Of a DNA stretch of 6,759 bases, positions 1-6,467 are shown in pieces. Origin of the DNA: an uncultured Oscillospiraceae bacterium (GTDB lineage Bacteria > Bacillota > Clostridia > Oscillospirales > Ruminococcaceae); contig CAKTAM010000097.1 in NCBI GenBank assembly GCA_934527255.1, forward strand, positions 1 to 6,759. The letters run 5' to 3'. The translations under genes were made by a program, and so were the position numbers. Position 1 is the stretch's first letter, and each line of letters opens with the position of its first letter. Under the pieces are notes generated by a model that saw only the letters and a list, made by a program, of their open reading frames with translations, did no database searches and had not been told where the DNA came from.

Positions 1-1106
1 GGTATCTTGCGGGGTTTGATGAGGACGGCATCTGTGAAGAGGGTCTGTCGTACTGGGAATATGGCTTCCGGCATTTTGTCATGTTTGCCGAGCTGCTGCG
101 CAAGCGCACCGCCGGAACCGTCGACCTGTTCCGGCTGGAAAAGGTGCAGCGCATCGCCTGCTTCCCGCAGAAGGCCGTGCTGAACGGCAGCGACGCCGTT
201 TCGTTTGCCGACTGCCTGCCGACCGTCACTTTTGACCCGGCGCTGCTGCACTATCTGCACCGCCGCGTGCCGCAGGCCGCGCTGCCAGCTGATGAATGCA
301 TGACCTTCCGGATGGGGTACTGGTTCTCGTACGCCTGCTTTACGCTGGAGGAGTTTGAGCCCGCATGGATGGGCGCGCCCGGCTTTCCGGACGCAACGGC
401 CGTTTACCGCAAGGCGGAATGGCTGGTCAGCCGCTGCACCATCCGGCAAAAAGCCTGCGGCTTTGCCGCAAAGGGCGGCCACAATCTTGTCAGCCACAAC
501 CACAACGACGCCGGCAGCTTTTTGATCGACATCAACGGTCAGCAGCTGCTGTGCGACGCCGGGTGCGGCTGCTACACCCGCCAATACTTTGATCCGGCGC
601 TGCGCTATGGGTCGATCGCCTGCGGCTCGCAGGGGCACAGCGTGCCGCTGATCGACGGCTGCACACAGTACAGCGGGCTGGAATACCGCGCCGTCAACAC
701 CCGCATTGAAGCTTCGGATGCGGCCGACACGCTGTGCTGCGACATTGCCCCCGCCTATGGTCTGAAGCAGCTGCACCAGCTGCAGCGCGACCTGTGCTTT
801 GACAAAAAGGCGGGCATCGTCACCCTGCAGGATCGTTTTGTACTGGACGGCGGCACGCACCGCCTGACCGAGCGCTTCACCACCTGGCAGCAGCCGCGGA
901 CGGAAGATGGCTGCGTCATCATTGAGCACGACGGCGACCGGCTGATTCTGCAGGCCGACTGCGCCGGAGAGCCTGTTCCGCACATTCATGCCGAGCCGTT
1001 CCCCCTGCACGATCTGCCGGAGGATCGCCCTCTGTGGCTGATCGACTATGAATGGACGACCGATGCCGCCGAAGCGTCGTTTGCTCTTACCATCCGAATG
1101 GATTGA
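1..1106 (+). CDS. Heparinase II/III-type polysaccharide lyase, 3' part (5' end outside window)
   Basis: The reading frame is open from base 3, well before the first internal ATG at 81, so the true start lies upstream of the window; 367 codons are visible. The first 26 visible codons already look like this family: a DG...EG..YW.YG pattern that closes the alpha/alpha toroid domain. The rest matches the C-terminal beta-sandwich of heparinase II/III proteins. It includes SHNHNDAGSF (visible residues 164-173), DAGCGCY (185-191) and SQGHSVPLIDG (209-219). From memory of Pedobacter heparinase II, zinc is held by His408, Asp426 and His464, with His406 nearby. Here His167 and Asp185 have the same 18-residue spacing, and His165 and His212 are the other candidates. 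Such enzymes eliminate uronic-acid-containing glycans (heparin, alginate, oligo-alginate), and the substrate cannot be told from this part. The protein is unusually rich in cysteine (17 in 367), which suggests a cytoplasmic enzyme; a signal peptide cannot be judged. A strong terminator follows the TGA. Confidence 0.85.
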   Translation, partial: YLAGFDEDGICEEGLSYWEYGFRHFVMFAELLRKRTAGTVDLFRLEKVQRIACFPQKAVLNGSDAVSFADCLPTVTFDPALLHYLHRRVPQAALPADECMTFRMGYWFSYACFTLEEFEPAWMGAPGFPDATAVYRKAEWLVSRCTIRQKACGFAAKGGHNLVSHNHNDAGSFLIDINGQQLLCDAGCGCYTRQYFDPALRYGSIACGSQGHSVPLIDGCTQYSGLEYRAVNTRIEASDAADTLCCDIAPAYGLKQLHQLQRDLCFDKKAGIVTLQDRFVLDGGTHRLTERFTTWQQPRTEDGCVIIEHDGDRLILQADCAGEPVPHIHAEPFPLHDLPEDRPLWLIDYEWTTDAAEASFALTIRMD

Positions 1107-1133
1107 TCCCTGTCAGCTTTCCCCTATATAAAA

Positions 1134-1182
1134 CCGTCCCCGGGTCTCTGCGGCAATGCGGAGACCTGGGGACGGCTTTTTT
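1134..1182 (+). terminator. Rho-independent terminator of the lyase gene, probably also used by the convergent gene
   Basis: A 15-base arm (1134-1148) pairs with 1161-1175 around a 12-base loop, followed by C and six T (1177-1182). As plus-strand RNA the stem is continuous, with one G-U wobble (G1142 with T1167). Read on the minus strand the same position becomes an A-C mismatch and the hairpin is followed only by TTTTATA. It lies 27 bases after the lyase stop and 7 bases past the convergent nucleoside hydrolase stop. It is therefore best for the plus-strand gene and a weaker, shared stop for the minus-strand operon. Confidence 0.9.
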
Positions 1183-1189
1183 ACCAGTT

Positions 1190-2125
1190 TCAGCGTGCTT
1201 CTTCCTCGCTGCCGGAAAGCTTTTCAAACAGATCCTGCATGAGGGCATCACGATTGATGTGCCAGACATAGCGCATGGGATGACGGGTGAAATCGTAACC
1301 ATAATGATGGTCGTACTGCGGAATGGGCGCAGGAATTACCTGCGACTGCATGAAGCGGTCGCCGTCATTGAGCAGCCATGCAACGGCCGTTACATCCCAA
1401 ATGACGCGGCTCCATACGCGGCCCTTGGCATATTCCTCGGCAGCCTCAACCGTGTGCTGCACCAAATAGTCGCACAGAGCGTTTTTGCCGCGCAGCCAAT
1501 ACTCCAGCTCCGGGCCGGAGGCCTGGAACTGCTCGACCACACCGCCGCAGGGCAGCTGTACCAGCGGTGCGCCGCAGCCGAACACCACGCGGGCCGCTGC
1601 AACATCCTGAAACATGTTGAACTCCTGCGTATTGGGCCAGTACTGCGCATGGCCGCCCAGCCAGACCAGCACCACATTTTCAACGATCTCCGGTGCCAGC
1701 AGCAGCGCCGAGGCCACATTGGTGATCGCGCCGATCGCCACCACATACAGCGGCTTTTCGGGGCTGTACTGCCGGGCCAACTGCACCAGGGCACGGGCCG
1801 CCGGGGAATCCACCGGCGTTTTTTCATCCGGCAGATAGCCGCGGGAGCCGCGATACACCACTTCGTTGAGATCCTCACGCCCTGCCAGCCGCAGCAGCTT
1901 GAGAATTTCGTGATAGCTTTTTTCCATGCCGTCCTCGGGCGAGGTGGAATTGTTGTTGAAGAACGGCGCGGCACAAATGGCTTTCAGGTTCAGGCGCGGC
2001 CGTGAGCGCAGCAGATAGGAAAGGGCAAACTGGTCGTCAATTTCGTTGTAGGTATCGGTATCCAGCACCACATCCACCGGGCCGGTCGGTACCTGCAGGT
2101 TTTTCAGCAGCTGTTCCTGTGTCAT
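1190..2125 (-). CDS. Nucleoside hydrolase family protein (IunH-like fold, variant active site)
   Basis: A 311-residue protein, normal length for inosine-uridine-type nucleoside hydrolases, which split the N-glycosidic bond of ribonucleosides using a bound calcium. The N-terminal strand VDVVLDTDTYNEIDDQFAL (residues 17-35) is the family metal site, but with two extra residues between the first and second aspartate pairs compared with the usual DxDxGxDD. Other family marks are IGAITNVA (131-138), EFNMFQD (168-174) and the late calcium aspartate in IWDVTAVA (242-249, Asp244). The residue just before that aspartate is Trp where classical IU-type enzymes have a catalytic His. The substrate is therefore open: a pyrimidine or purine nucleoside, or another ribosyl compound. 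The ATG is fixed by AAAGGAG seven bases upstream. The gene starts 36 bases after the mutS2 stop with no terminator between, so it is probably the last gene of that operon. No signal peptide is seen, so it is likely cytoplasmic. Confidence 0.85.
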   Translation of the reverse strand: MTQEQLLKNLQVPTGPVDVVLDTDTYNEIDDQFALSYLLRSRPRLNLKAICAAPFFNNNSTSPEDGMEKSYHEILKLLRLAGREDLNEVVYRGSRGYLPDEKTPVDSPAARALVQLARQYSPEKPLYVVAIGAITNVASALLLAPEIVENVVLVWLGGHAQYWPNTQEFNMFQDVAAARVVFGCGAPLVQLPCGGVVEQFQASGPELEYWLRGKNALCDYLVQHTVEAAEEYAKGRVWSRVIWDVTAVAWLLNDGDRFMQSQVIPAPIPQYDHHYGYDFTRHPMRYVWHINRDALMQDLFEKLSGSEEEAR

Positions 2126-2132
2126 AGCTTTT

Positions 2133-2139
2133 CTCCTTT
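2133..2139 (-). promoter_or_regulatory. Ribosome binding site of the nucleoside hydrolase
   Basis: AAAGGAG on the minus strand, seven bases before the ATG at 2125-2123. It gives the gene independent translation although it sits only 36 bases behind mutS2, and it supports the chosen start. Confidence 0.8.
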
Positions 2140-2161
2140 ATTTTCCCTGTTTTCAGGGGAA

Positions 2162-4540
2162 TTATTTCAGTTCCACCACGGTGACGCCGCTTTCGCCCTC
2201 GCCATATGCGCCAAGGCGATAGCTGCGCACATTTTTGTGCGTGCGCAGGTGCTGGTGCAGACCGGCACGCAGCGCGCCGGTACCCTTGCCGTGGATCAGG
2301 TAAATGGTGTGCAGCCCGGAGAGCATGGCGTTGTCTATAAAGCGATCCACCTCCAGAATGGCCTCGTCAACAGTCATGCCCAGCAGGTTGATCTCCAATC
2401 TGCCGTCGCGCTGCACCTTGTCGCCGCGCTTTTCGGTATAGCGGCGCGGCTCATTCTTCCGGGGCTGTTGCAGCTGTGCGGCCGCAAACAGGCCCTTCAG
2501 CGGCACGCGCATTTTCATCATGCCAACCATCACCTCAACCACGCCGTCCTTGTTCGGTGCGGTGATAACGGTTCCCTCCTGCCCCAGCGAGCCTACCAGC
2601 ACCGTATCGCCCTTGTGCACCTCCTGCAAAGGGGTACGGGCGACGGCGGCGGCCTGCGCCGCGTTGCTGGCGGCATACAGCTTTTCGCTGTCGCGCCGCG
2701 CAATCTCACGGGCGCGCTGGGCACGCTGCTGCGCCGACTGGTTTTCGGCCTTTTGCAGCTTTTTCATCTCATCCAGCAGCGCATAGGCGTTGTTCTGCAC
2801 GTTCTGCGCCATCTCGCGCGCTTTTTCCCGCGCACGCTCCAGCTCGGCCTCGCCCTGCCGTATCAGCTCTTCCTTTTTCTTCTGCCCGGCCTCTACCTGA
2901 TGCGCTGCCTCATAGCGCAGGCGCTCGATTTCATCCTGTCCTTCCTTCAGCTGCAGTTTCAGATCGTCCAGCTGGCCAAGCACCTCATCCAGCCGCTTGT
3001 CCTCCTGCGAAAGGTGATACTGCGCCTGATCCAGTACCTCGTCGGGAATACCAAGCTTGCGGCTGATCAGAAAAGCGTTTGATTTACCGGGCACACCGAC
3101 ACTTAAACGGTATGTGGGGCGCAGCGACTCAACGTCAAACTCGCAGCTGGCGTTCTGCACGCCGGGCGTTTCCAGCGCAAACACCTTCATTTCGCCGTAA
3201 TGCGTGGTCGCCATGATATGTGCCCCGCTGCGGCGCAGCTGCTCGATAATGGCCACCGCCAGCGCCGCACCCTCTGCAGGGTCGGTACCGGCCCCCAGCT
3301 CATCCATCAGAATCAGCGAGGAGGCGTCGGCCTGCTCGAGAATTTCGGAGATGTTTTTCATGTGGCCGGAAAATGTGGAAAGGCTTTGCTCGATGCTTTG
3401 CTCGTCGCCGATATCCACCAGAATTTTACCGAACACACATACGCTGCTGCGCTCGTGCGCCGGGATCAGCAGACCGCACTGCGCCATAGCGCACAGCAGA
3501 CCGGCCGTTTTCAGCGTGACGGTCTTGCCGCCGGTGTTGGGGCCGGTGACGACCAGCGTATCATACGCGCGGCCAAGCTCTACGTCAATGGGCACCACCT
3601 TTTCCTTGGCGATCAGCGGGTGACGCGCCTTCAGCAGCGAAAAAGAGCAATCCGCGTTGACCTGCGGCTTATTGGCGTTCATATCCAGCGCCAGCTGCGC
3701 CTTGGCCACCAGCATATCCAGCGCCAGCATGGCCTGATAGCTGTGCAGATAGGGCGCCTCCAGCCCGGCGACCTGCGCCGTGTAGGCCTGCAGAATGCGC
3801 TCGATCTCCTCTTTTTCCTGGTTGCGCAGCTGCAGAATTTTGGCGTTGGCCTCCACCACGGCCGTCGGCTCGACAAAAAGCGTGCTGCCGGAGGACGACA
3901 CATCGTGAATAACGCCGCCGATCTCGCTGCGGTTTTCCACCCGCACCGGCACCACAAACCGGCCGCTGCGCATGGAGACCACGGCGTTTTGCAGATATTT
4001 GGAGGTCGCAGGGTTTTTGATCAGCTGATCCAGCTTTTCACGGATGGATGCCTCGGTACGGGCAATGGCCGTGCGGATCTCATACAGACGGTGGCTGGCG
4101 GTATCCGCCATTTCGTTTTCGGAAAGAATGCTGTCGTAAATGCTTTTTTCAAGCTCGGGCTGCAGCAGGAGCGCATAAAAGGCGTTATCCAGAACGCCGA
4201 CCGTCTGCGCCTCCTCCTGCTGATACCATTCGCTCAGGTATCGGAAATTGCGCAGCGAGCGCGCCACCAGCAGCAGCTCTGCCATGCTGAGCGTGCCGCC
4301 CTTGCCCGCGCGCAGCACAGCGTCACGGGCGCCCTCGCAGCCGGAGTAGCGCGGCGAGCCGTTTTTCAACAGCCGCACCAGCATGGCATCGGTCTCCTCC
4401 AGCGCCATACGCACATCCTCCACCGTCTCCAGCGGCTGCAGCTCTTCGGCCGCGCGCCGGGTCTCGGGGCAGACTGCTTTTTCGGCCAGTCTATGTAAAA
4501 TTTTATCCAGCTCTATGGCCTTACAGGTTTTTGGTGTCAT
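2162..4540 (-). CDS. mutS2: MutS2 family ATPase with C-terminal Smr domain
   Basis: A 792-residue protein, full length for MutS2 (B. subtilis is about 785). In order: N-terminal MutS-like core/lever with the conserved RSGRFVVPV and SSSGSTLFVEP segments (about 191-225); ATPase domain with Walker A GPNTGGKT (333-340), STFSGHM (388-394), Walker B LILMDELGAGTDP (409-421) and ATTHYGEMK (444-452); a long charged coiled coil (about 500-625, rich in E, K, R, Q, A); a small beta linker (about 640-685); and a Smr domain (about 715-792) with HGKGTGALR (750-758) and GESGVTVVEL. The family lacks the mismatch-reading domain of MutS. It is linked to suppression of homologous recombination and, in B. subtilis, to splitting of collided ribosomes. 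The usual Smr LDLRG motif reads INLLG here (717-721), so Smr nuclease activity is doubtful. The start ATG overlaps the recO stop (ATGA) and has GAGGA six bases upstream, which implies coupled translation. Confidence 0.97.
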   Translation of the reverse strand: MTPKTCKAIELDKILHRLAEKAVCPETRRAAEELQPLETVEDVRMALEETDAMLVRLLKNGSPRYSGCEGARDAVLRAGKGGTLSMAELLLVARSLRNFRYLSEWYQQEEAQTVGVLDNAFYALLLQPELEKSIYDSILSENEMADTASHRLYEIRTAIARTEASIREKLDQLIKNPATSKYLQNAVVSMRSGRFVVPVRVENRSEIGGVIHDVSSSGSTLFVEPTAVVEANAKILQLRNQEKEEIERILQAYTAQVAGLEAPYLHSYQAMLALDMLVAKAQLALDMNANKPQVNADCSFSLLKARHPLIAKEKVVPIDVELGRAYDTLVVTGPNTGGKTVTLKTAGLLCAMAQCGLLIPAHERSSVCVFGKILVDIGDEQSIEQSLSTFSGHMKNISEILEQADASSLILMDELGAGTDPAEGAALAVAIIEQLRRSGAHIMATTHYGEMKVFALETPGVQNASCEFDVESLRPTYRLSVGVPGKSNAFLISRKLGIPDEVLDQAQYHLSQEDKRLDEVLGQLDDLKLQLKEGQDEIERLRYEAAHQVEAGQKKKEELIRQGEAELERAREKAREMAQNVQNNAYALLDEMKKLQKAENQSAQQRAQRAREIARRDSEKLYAASNAAQAAAVARTPLQEVHKGDTVLVGSLGQEGTVITAPNKDGVVEVMVGMMKMRVPLKGLFAAAQLQQPRKNEPRRYTEKRGDKVQRDGRLEINLLGMTVDEAILEVDRFIDNAMLSGLHTIYLIHGKGTGALRAGLHQHLRTHKNVRSYRLGAYGEGESGVTVVELK

Positions 4541-5313
4541 ACAGAATCCTCATTGACAGCGCTCATGGGCAAAACGGTATGCAGAAAATCCAACGTCTTC
4601 AGCGGCTTGTCCAGCTGCAGGCGTACATACCGTTCGCTGACGGCAAAAAAGCTGCGCAGCGACTGCTCGGAGAGCGAAAAAGAAAATATTTTTTTCAGAT
4701 CGGCATATATGCTGTGCCGCATGGCGGTGGCCACCGCCAGCGAAAGATTGGGATCGCGGCACAGCTGCGCGGCGCACCGGGGGCAGTACAGGCGGCCGTT
4801 CTTTTCATCGAACCAGAAGCCCGCCGGATCCTCGTAACGGCCGCACTCGGCGCAGGCCACCAGATCGGGGCGATACCCGGCCTCGGACACCGCGCGCAGC
4901 TCAAACACCGCCTTGACCTTGCGCGGGTCTGTTCCGGTGCGGCTGAGCAGATACAGGCTGTTGAGCGAAAGGCGCAGCAGCTCCTGAATTTCCTCCGGCC
5001 GGTGCGGCTGCAGCGTCAGCAGCAGCTCGGCGATATAGGCCGCCACGCTCAATGCCTCCACGCTGTTGCGCAGGCCAAAAAAATTCTGCTGCACCGATGC
5101 CTCATCCACATAGTAATTCCCCTTTTGGGTGAACAGGGTGAACTCGGAATAGCAGAACATTCCCGTAGAGGAAAACAGGCGGTTTTTCAGGTTGCGGGAG
5201 CCGCGCGCCGAGGCGCGGATCAAACCGTACCGATCCGTCAGGATGGTAATGATACGGTCAGCTTCGCCAACCTTTACCTCCCGTATGACCAGCCCCATCG
5301 CCGTGCTCTGCAT
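4537..5313 (-). CDS. recO: DNA repair protein RecO
   Basis: A 258-residue protein from the ATG at 5313, matching the usual RecO length (about 250). RecO loads RecA onto SSB-coated single strands together with RecR and anneals complementary strands in recombinational repair. The N-terminal OB-fold start GLVIREVKVGEADRIITILT (residues 7-26) and the basic patch ASARGSRNLKNRL are typical. A four-cysteine zinc finger is present: C154, C157, C177 and C180 (CAEC and CPRC). The longest open frame begins at 5388 and adds 25 residues, but that extension is low-complexity and looks unlike RecO. AAAAGGAG seven bases before 5313 settles the start, and ATG 5298 remains a minor alternative. The 5' end lies inside the preceding small YqzL-like frame, and the stop overlaps the mutS2 start by four bases. 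Confidence 0.96.
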   Translation of the reverse strand: MQSTAMGLVIREVKVGEADRIITILTDRYGLIRASARGSRNLKNRLFSSTGMFCYSEFTLFTQKGNYYVDEASVQQNFFGLRNSVEALSVAAYIAELLLTLQPHRPEEIQELLRLSLNSLYLLSRTGTDPRKVKAVFELRAVSEAGYRPDLVACAECGRYEDPAGFWFDEKNGRLYCPRCAAQLCRDPNLSLAVATAMRHSIYADLKKIFSFSLSEQSLRSFFAVSERYVRLQLDKPLKTLDFLHTVLPMSAVNEDSV

Positions 5314-5446
5314 CGGTACGCTCCTTTTCTGCGGCGCTGTGCGCCTGCCGGTAGCGCAGGTACTGCTGCACGCTGCCGGTGCTTTCAAACTGACGCCACA
5401 GCTCCTGCTCGCTGGCAGGCTCTGTCCGGTCTTCCCTGCTGCTCAT
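5258..5446 (-). CDS. yqzL: YqzL-like small protein
   Basis: A 62-codon frame between era and recO, exactly where B. subtilis carries yqzL. Its core LWRQFESTGSVQQYLRYR (residues 16-33) fits what I recall of the YqzL family pattern: an aromatic W..F, then TG.I..YL.YK. The function of the family is unknown as far as I know. The frame starts at ATG 5446; the nearest purine-rich site, AAAGGA, is about 13 bases upstream, so translation is probably weak. The last 18 or so codons (from about residue 45) overlap the start of recO by 56 bases in another frame and are Gly/His/Lys-rich, unlike the short family members, so the tail may be shaped mainly by recO. Translation through this frame would carry ribosomes over the recO start. 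The family call rests on a short motif and on position. Confidence 0.68.
   Translation of the reverse strand: MSSREDRTEPASEQELWRQFESTGSVQQYLRYRQAHSAAEKERTDAEHGDGAGHTGGKGWRS
5321..5328 (-). promoter_or_regulatory. Ribosome binding site that fixes the recO start
   Basis: AAAAGGAG on the minus strand with a seven-base spacer to ATG 5313-5311. It lies inside the upstream small coding region. It argues against the longer open frame starting at 5388. Confidence 0.8.
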
Positions 5447-5480
5447 CGCACCCGTACCATCCTTTCCCGCTTTGGAATGA

Positions 5481-5516
5481 TACTATTACTATATACGTTG
5501 CGTGCGGGAATATGAA
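5481..5516 (-). promoter_or_regulatory. Candidate sigma-A-type promoter for yqzL-recO-mutS2-nucleoside hydrolase
   Basis: Read on the minus strand: TTCATA (5516-5511, 4 of 6 to TTGACA), a 17-base spacer, then TATAGT (5493-5488, 5 of 6 to TATAAT). Transcription would begin near 5481, giving a leader of about 35 bases to ATG 5446. This is the only clearly AT-rich patch among the minus-strand genes and falls in their largest gap (5447-5532). Transcription reading through from era is an equally likely source of mRNA. Confidence 0.45.
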
Positions 5517-5532
5517 CGGAAAAAACTGCCGC

Positions 5533-6429
5533 TTATTTGGCAAAGCCGAAATTGTTCAGCAAAAAGTCGTTGTCGCGCCAATCGTCCTTGACCTTGACCC
5601 AGCATTGCAGGTTGACCTTTGCGCCCAGAAAATCCTCACAGTCGGCCCGGGCCTCGCTGGCAATTTTTTTCAGCATCTGACCGCCCTTGCCAATGACCAT
5701 GCCCTTATGGCTTTTCTTCTCGCAGTAGATGTTGACATCAATATCGATCAGCCCGCCGCCGGGGCGCTCCTTGAAGCGCTCGACCGTCACTGCAATCCCG
5801 TGCGGGATCTCGTCGCGCAGGTTCAGCAGCATTTTTTCGCGGAGGATCTCCGCCACCAGCACCTTTTCCGGCGTATCGGTATAGCTGTCATCCGGAAAAT
5901 AATGCGGGCTGGGCGAAGCATACCCCGCCAGCGTCTGCAGCAGCTGCTGCGTGCCGCTGCCGTCCACCGTCGACGTGGGCAGAATTTCCGCAAACAGGCC
6001 GGTATCCTGCAGCTGCTTCATGCGCGGCAGCAGATCGTCGGCCCTTTTCAGGGTATCGCACTTATTGATCACGGCAACGGCCGGTGTTTTCTGCTGGCGA
6101 ATATCCTCCATCAGACCCTGCTCCGCCTCATTCCATTCGCCGTACGGCTCAAACAGCATAGCCACAACGTCAACATCGCCGACGCTTTCCTCCGCTGCCT
6201 TCACCATGCGCGTGCCAAGCTTGGTGCGCGCCTTATGGATACCCGGCGTATCCAGAAAGACATACTGCAGCGCATCCACCGTCAGAATACCGGTAATGCG
6301 CGTGCGGGTCGTCTGCGGTCTTGAGGTGACGATCGCCACCTTTTCGCCCACCAGCCGGTTGACCAGCGAGCTTTTCCCCACATTGGGGCGGCCGACGACG
6401 GCCACAAAAACAGAACTTTCCTCCGTCAT
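5533..6429 (-). CDS. era: GTPase Era
   Basis: An essential-type GTPase that binds the 3' end of 16S rRNA and assists 30S maturation. From ATG 6429 it has 298 residues (B. subtilis and E. coli Era are about 301). G1 GRPNVGKS (13-20), G2 in TTRTRI (40-45), G3 DTPG (60-63) and G4 NKCD (122-125) are all present. The G5 stretch reads PTSTVDG (151-157) where ISA or SSA is usual. The C-terminal KH domain carries HKGMVIGKGGQ (241-251) with the GxxG loop, and the protein ends in the typical WVKV.DDW...LLNNFGF. The frame is open to ATG 6459 (308 residues), but AAAGGAG lies only one base from that ATG, too close to use. ATG 6429 has AAAAGGA ten bases upstream and begins MTEES, close to the known family N-terminus. 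A TTG at 6453 has ideal spacing from the stronger site and cannot be excluded. The upstream kinase gene stops at 6466. Confidence 0.97.
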   Translation of the reverse strand: MTEESSVFVAVVGRPNVGKSSLVNRLVGEKVAIVTSRPQTTRTRITGILTVDALQYVFLDTPGIHKARTKLGTRMVKAAEESVGDVDVVAMLFEPYGEWNEAEQGLMEDIRQQKTPAVAVINKCDTLKRADDLLPRMKQLQDTGLFAEILPTSTVDGSGTQQLLQTLAGYASPSPHYFPDDSYTDTPEKVLVAEILREKMLLNLRDEIPHGIAVTVERFKERPGGGLIDIDVNIYCEKKSHKGMVIGKGGQMLKKIASEARADCEDFLGAKVNLQCWVKVKDDWRDNDFLLNNFGFAK

Positions 6430-6460
6430 CGGCTGTTGTTCCTTTTGCTTCAAAGCCATT

Positions 6461-6467
6461 CTCCTTT
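6461..6467 (-). promoter_or_regulatory. Strong Shine-Dalgarno before era, with ambiguous start choice
   Basis: AAAGGAG on the minus strand overlaps the kinase stop codon. It is one base from ATG 6459, seven bases from TTG 6453 and about 31 from ATG 6429, which has its own AAAAGGA (6446-6440). The site shows that era is translated close behind the kinase gene but does not by itself select the usual ATG. Confidence 0.5.

Noticed and set aside
1052..2005. A 317-codon plus-strand frame running from the lyase end through the terminator and opposite the nucleoside hydrolase
   Set aside because: It passes through the terminator hairpin and is antisense to a well-supported gene. No motif was recognised.
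2145..2158. Small hairpin CCCTG-TTTT-CAGGG between mutS2 and the nucleoside hydrolase
   Set aside because: Five base pairs only, not followed by a T-run on the minus strand, so not a terminator. It could be chance.
3200..4498. A 432-codon open frame on the plus strand, opposite mutS2 (and a similar 281-codon one at 2237-3082)
   Set aside because: A shadow of the mutS2 codon pattern: low-complexity H/Q/R/G-rich composition and no family resemblance.
5314..5388. A 25-residue N-terminal extension of RecO from ATG 5388
   Set aside because: The extension is unlike RecO, comes from the yqzL-like region read in another frame, and a perfectly placed ribosome binding site supports ATG 5313.
5520..5542. 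Possible terminator just after era (four-base stem TGCC/GGCA followed by six T on the minus strand)
   Set aside because: The stem is only four base pairs plus a possible wobble with an eight-base loop, too weak to call without transcript data.
4531..6324. A 597-codon open frame on the plus strand, opposite recO and era
   Set aside because: It lies antisense to two clearly recognised genes, its translation is Q/H/R/L-rich with no known motif, and long antisense frames are expected in G+C-rich coding DNA with strong third-base bias.
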